Origin: Lentimicrobiaceae bacterium
GTDB lineage: Bacteria > Bacteroidota > Bacteroidia > Bacteroidales > JALOCA01
Assembly (NCBI GenBank): GCA_023227965.1
Contig: JALOCA010000002.1
Coordinates: 62,001-126,000 of the forward strand
Direction of reading: 5' to 3'
DNA length: 64,000 bases
In this document: one piece after another, positions 60,614 to 64,000 of the stretch
Layout: every line of letters starts with the position of its first letter
Numbering within the stretch: the stretch's first letter is position 1
Position numbers and translations under genes: made by a program
Notes under the pieces: generated by a model
The model's database searches: none
Told to the model about the DNA's origin: nothing
The model's input: only the letters and a program-made list of their open reading frames with translations

Positions 60614-62224
60614 ATGAAAAGAGAAGAATCGTCCTTCGGGAGAAGGAAACCTGATGAAAAGCATTCTGATGAAAAATCAGTATCTGGCAAAAGACCCCGG
60701 ATAACAACTTACGGAGTGAAAAAATCTGAACCCTCTTACAAGGAAAAATCAAGAGATAAACACGAACGTCCCTACAAAGAAAGAAAATCCGGGAAGGAAG
60801 ACGGTGCAAAACCTTACGAACGTAAACCTTATGGCGAAAGAAGTCCTCGTCGCGAAAGTAATGACAAACCTTACGAACGTAAACCCTACGGAGAAAGACG
60901 TCCACGTCGTGAAAGTGAAGACAAACCCTACGAGCGTAAACCCTATGGCGAAAGAAGTCCTCGTCGTGAAAGTGAAGACAAACCTTACGAACGTAAACCC
61001 TATAGCGAAAGACGTCCTCGTCGTGAAAGTGAAGGCAAACCCTACGAACGTAAACCCTATGGCGAAAGACGTCCACGTCGTGAAAGTGAAGGCAAACCTT
61101 ACGAACGTAAACCCTATGGCGAAAGACGTCCACGTCGTGAAAGTGAAGACAAACCTTACGAACGTAAACCCTACGGTGAAAGACGTCCTCGTCGCGAAAG
61201 TGAAGACAAACCTTACGAACGTAAACCTTATGGCGAAAGAAGTCCTCGTCGCGAAAGTGAAGACAAACCCTACGAGCGTAAACCCTATGGCGAAAGACGT
61301 CCTCGTCGCGAAAGTGATGACAAATCCTACGAACGCAAAAAACCGGAAGAAGAAAGCGACAGCAAGCCCTTTATAATCACAAGAAGTTGGGATGCAGGCG
61401 ACGAAAAACCCCGCCGAAAAACAAAAGAATTCAAAGAACGCCCTAAAACCAGGTTCGATACAAAAAACAAATCTGATGAAGACGCTGATATGCACAGCAA
61501 AAAAGATGAAGACGGCTTAATCCGACTCAACAAATACCTTTCCAATGCAGGAGTGTGTTCACGCCGCGAAGCCGACGAATTGATTCAGGCAGGAGCCGTT
61601 TCCGTAAATGGAGTCATCATCACGGAACTGGGGCATAAAATTTCGCCCGACGACAAAGTGCAATATGGAGGTGAAACTCTTCATCGCGAAAAGTACCAAT
61701 ATGTCTTGCTTAATAAGCCCAAAGGATACATTACTACCCTCGACGACCCCGATGAAAGAAAAACCGTGATGCTTCTGGTTCAGGATGCCTGTAAAGAGCG
61801 CATTTATCCTGTTGGCAGACTCGACAGGAACACTACTGGGCTATTGCTGTTCACCAATGATGGCGAACTGACGAAAAAGCTGACCCATCCACGTTACAAT
61901 ATCCGGAAAATTTATCATGCTACCCTTGATAAATCCCTTACACATAACGATTTTTTACAACTTACCGAAGGTGTCGAACTCGAAGACGGTTTCATAAAAA
62001 TAGACGAACTGGCTTATGTAGGTGAAGGGAAAAAAGAATTGGGGTTGGAAATTCATTCCGGGCAAAACAGAGTTGTCCGTCGTTTATTCGAACATTTGGG
62101 ATACGATGTTGTTAAGTTAGATCGGGTTTCTTTTGCCGGACTTACCAAAAAAGACCTGCCCCGTGGAAAATGTCGCCATCTTACCCAACAGGAAATAAAT
62201 TTTCTGAAAATGATGAAAGCGTAA
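60614..62224 (+). CDS. rRNA pseudouridine synthase (RluB/RsuA family) with repetitive basic N-terminal tail
   Basis: The protein has 536 residues. Residues about 300-350 form an S4 RNA-binding domain (LNKYLSNAGVCSRREADEL, AGAVSVNG). Residues about 360-530 form the RsuA/RluB catalytic domain with GRLDRNTTGLLLFTNDGEL, where Asp404 is the nucleophile, and GQNRVVRRLFEHLGYDV. Such enzymes convert specific uridines of 23S or 16S rRNA. Residues about 65-235 are nine tandem 19-residue repeats of the type DKPYERKPYGERRPRRESE, followed by a partial tenth, all highly charged and certainly disordered. Tails of this kind occur on RNA-binding proteins of Bacteroidota, but the near-identity here shows recent expansion. 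Confidence 0.93.
   Translation: MKREESSFGRRKPDEKHSDEKSVSGKRPRITTYGVKKSEPSYKEKSRDKHERPYKERKSGKEDGAKPYERKPYGERSPRRESNDKPYERKPYGERRPRRESEDKPYERKPYGERSPRRESEDKPYERKPYSERRPRRESEGKPYERKPYGERRPRRESEGKPYERKPYGERRPRRESEDKPYERKPYGERRPRRESEDKPYERKPYGERSPRRESEDKPYERKPYGERRPRRESDDKSYERKKPEEESDSKPFIITRSWDAGDEKPRRKTKEFKERPKTRFDTKNKSDEDADMHSKKDEDGLIRLNKYLSNAGVCSRREADELIQAGAVSVNGVIITELGHKISPDDKVQYGGETLHREKYQYVLLNKPKGYITTLDDPDERKTVMLLVQDACKERIYPVGRLDRNTTGLLLFTNDGELTKKLTHPRYNIRKIYHATLDKSLTHNDFLQLTEGVELEDGFIKIDELAYVGEGKKELGLEIHSGQNRVVRRLFEHLGYDVVKLDRVSFAGLTKKDLPRGKCRHLTQQEINFLKMMKA
60806..61318 (+). repeat. Nine tandem 57-bp repeats inside the pseudouridine synthase gene
   Basis: Nine in-frame units of 57 bp encode KPYERKPYGERRPRRES-type segments. 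Variation is limited to a few positions (Gly/Asp/Ala at the first, Arg/Ser at the thirteenth, one Gly to Ser) plus synonymous changes. The repeat keeps all three frames of one orientation and two of the other open, which produces long spurious ORFs on the minus strand. The array is likely to vary in copy number. Confidence 0.95.
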
Positions 62225-62277
62225 TCAAATTTTTACAATTTTCGCACCCCAAAATTAACAAACCGAACATTATGTAC

Positions 62278-64000
62278 ATGAAAAAGTTCATTATCATCTG
62301 TTTTATTTTCACTGGCATAATCACAATATCTGCCTTTGCACAACAATACCCCACCCGCGAGCAAATTAAAAAACACCCTTTAAAATATAAGGTGGATTAC
62401 CGGATAGACAATATGGCCTACTGGAAAAGAATGGCTAACTTAGGACTGGTAACTACTGCTCCTATTCAAAAAGTACCCAAGGCTATATTTACAGGAAATA
62501 ATATCAATTCTAAGAGTGTATTAACTACTAATTCACTGGACGTTTGTATTACTTCAGAAAATTCCACACAAAGTGAAAATTCTGTCTTTATAAGTCCTTT
62601 GAATCCAGATAATGCGCTCAACTCCAATAATTCAACCCCTTTACCCGCAGGAAGCGTTTACGGTGCTGACCATTTTATTACCAATGATGAAGGCAATACT
62701 TGGGATGGCTCCATTTACGGTGCCGGCGGCGGCGATCAGGGCGACCCGACAACTGCCATCGGAAACAATGGACATATGTTTGTTGGATTCATTCACAGCA
62801 ACAACGGTCAGGGCGTTTCTCATTCTACTGATGGGGGAACCACCTGGACTTCGGTAGTTGTTGCACCGGGTCCTCCGGGTTGGAACAGCCTTCTCGACAA
62901 AAACCATTTATGGATTGACAATTCTACAACAAGTGTTTACGATGGTAATCTTTACGATGCCTGGACAAACTTTGGCGGTTCAAATAATAACCAGATTGAA
63001 ATTTCCCGTTCAACCGACGATGGACTCACCTGGTCAGCCCCGCAAAGCATAAGCAATGCAGTTAGTGCAGGAAGCCATAACCAGGGTGTGAATATCAGCA
63101 CCGGTCCTGACGGACAGGTATATGTTTGCTGGGTTGTGTATGATGCAGGTGTGATGGATGAAAAAGCCATTGGATTTACCAGATCAACCGACGGTGGGGT
63201 TACTTATCAGCCGGCAATCAGAGCCATAAACAATCTGAAAGGAATCCGTACAGGCGGAACGTCAAAAAATATGCGCGTAAACTCCTTCCCATCCATGACT
63301 GTTGACATCAGTAACAGCGGACATCGTGGTACCATTTACATTGTTTGGGCTAACAAAGGAGTTCCCGGAATAAACACCGGCAGCGACATAGATGTTTACC
63401 TTATTAAATCCACTGATGGCGGAACCACCTGGTCGAATCCCAAAAAGATTAATACTGATGCTCCCGGTGCTGGCAAACAACATTACTTCCCATGGATTAC
63501 CTGCGACCCAATTACCGGCACCCTCAGCGTGATTTTTTACGACGACCGTAATGTAACCAGTTCCCAATGCGAAGTATGGTGTGCCAATTCTTACGACGGC
63601 GGAGAAACCTGGGCAGATTTTAAAGTCAGTGATATCGCTTTTACTCCAACTCCGATTCCCGGCCTTGCCAGCTCTTATTTTGGCGATTACCTCGCCATAA
63701 GTGCAAGAAATGGGCAGGTTTATCCGGTTTGGACTGATAACCGTTCGGGTCATGCTCTTACTTATGCCTCACCCTATGTAACAGGAATGGCTCCGGTTGC
63801 AACAGTTTTCCCGATTCCGGTTGATTCTTCCAAACAAGTTCTTCCTTTTACAAAACTGCATTGGCAGGATACCAGTAACGTAAGCCCGGCTACCCTTTTC
63901 AAAATTTACCTCGGAACTGATAATCCTCCTACCAATATCGTAAGCGGAGGCATGGTAATGGATACGGTATTCATTCCTTCTCATTCTTTACCCGAAAATT
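62278..64000 (+). CDS. Secreted Asp-box (BNR/sialidase-like) beta-propeller protein, partial
   Basis: An open frame of 574 codons runs past the window end. It begins with a signal peptide (KKFIIICFIFTGIITISAFA). Five Asp-box motifs (SxDxGxTW) follow: STDGGTTWTS, STDDGLTWSA, STDGGVTYQP, STDGGTTWSN and SYDGGETWAD, between about residues 180 and 455, the mark of sialidase-type beta-propellers. The catalytic Arg triad and Tyr of true sialidases cannot be confirmed, so a non-enzymatic propeller is possible. After residue about 500 an Ig-like region starts (VFPIPVDSSKQVLPFTKLHW). A C-terminal type IX sorting domain would be expected beyond the window. An ATG two codons upstream (62272) is an alternative start. 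Confidence 0.82.
   Translation, partial: MKKFIIICFIFTGIITISAFAQQYPTREQIKKHPLKYKVDYRIDNMAYWKRMANLGLVTTAPIQKVPKAIFTGNNINSKSVLTTNSLDVCITSENSTQSENSVFISPLNPDNALNSNNSTPLPAGSVYGADHFITNDEGNTWDGSIYGAGGGDQGDPTTAIGNNGHMFVGFIHSNNGQGVSHSTDGGTTWTSVVVAPGPPGWNSLLDKNHLWIDNSTTSVYDGNLYDAWTNFGGSNNNQIEISRSTDDGLTWSAPQSISNAVSAGSHNQGVNISTGPDGQVYVCWVVYDAGVMDEKAIGFTRSTDGGVTYQPAIRAINNLKGIRTGGTSKNMRVNSFPSMTVDISNSGHRGTIYIVWANKGVPGINTGSDIDVYLIKSTDGGTTWSNPKKINTDAPGAGKQHYFPWITCDPITGTLSVIFYDDRNVTSSQCEVWCANSYDGGETWADFKVSDIAFTPTPIPGLASSYFGDYLAISARNGQVYPVWTDNRSGHALTYASPYVTGMAPVATVFPIPVDSSKQVLPFTKLHWQDTSNVSPATLFKIYLGTDNPPTNIVSGGMVMDTVFIPSHSLPEN

Noticed and set aside
60504..61495. Long minus-strand frames (209 and 248 codons) and a second plus-strand frame of 190 codons
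   Set aside because: They are shadows of the 57-bp repeat inside the pseudouridine synthase gene; the composition is a meaningless permutation of the repeat.
1..64000. CRISPR arrays, integrases, transposases, rRNA operons, riboswitches, phage genes
   Set aside because: Looked for and not seen; the only repeats are the 21-bp array, the 57-bp coding repeat and short dispersed words, none with CRISPR-like spacers.

Overview
The window is a chromosomal segment from a member of the Bacteroidota, most likely a Bacteroidales-type organism. The evidence is a GldB-like lipoprotein, PorT-type and TonB-dependent (CarboxypepD_reg) outer-membrane proteins, two OmpH/Skp paralogues in tandem, AT-rich spacers, almost no Shine-Dalgarno sequences, and many copies of the Bacteroidota -7 promoter element TAnnTTTG just before genes. 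Several long reading frames begin inside such an element, and there I moved the start to the next Met. Most of the window is ordinary core genome. No IS element, integrase, CRISPR array or rRNA was seen; the only tRNA is tRNA-Leu(CAA).

Layout. 1-4.3 kb: end of a DEAD-box helicase, a short HU-like protein, a 21-bp tandem-repeat patch, then a minus-strand run (GNAT acetyltransferase, pth, rplY, prs). 4.4-12.6 kb: tRNA-Leu, S41 protease, Fe-type superoxide dismutase, an AT-rich island with an Lgt-like protein and a small membrane protein, then GldB and three outer-membrane or exported proteins. 12.6-15.6 kb: nadE convergent with a NifU-like/Mrp pair (Fe-S and NAD metabolism). 15.9-23.9 kb: a complete kdp potassium-uptake operon with its KdpD/KdpE sensor pair, including a kdpF gene and a second tiny membrane ORF. 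24-39 kb: mixed housekeeping and envelope genes (DUF3795, MFS exporter, phosphopantetheinyl transferase, Elp3-like radical SAM, M20 peptidase, SDR, HAD, NtrC-type regulator, rsmA, YitT, TonB receptor, cysS).

39.2-50.4 kb: seven closely packed plus-strand genes that look like a biosynthesis/export locus. They are a GT2-DUF2062 glycosyltransferase, a 1283-aa protein joining an RND/MMPL exporter to a PlsC-type acyltransferase and a methyltransferase, a CrtI-like FAD oxidoreductase carrying a frameshift, a C45-type autoproteolytic acyltransferase, a B12-binding radical SAM protein, a 125-aa unknown and an O-methyltransferase. The make-up recalls flexirubin/aryl-polyene lipid loci, but no ketosynthase or acyl carrier protein lies in the window. 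This is the best candidate for an uncharacterised system.

50.6-64 kb: deoD, purA, a Fur-family regulator and a RelA/SpoT enzyme on the minus strand; two OmpH-like chaperones and a TPR protein on the plus strand; a decayed fragment of a methionine gamma-lyase-like gene; a DUF2007-Usp-Usp stress protein; an rRNA pseudouridine synthase with a nine-copy 19-residue basic repeat; and the start of a secreted Asp-box (sialidase-like) protein that runs off the window end.
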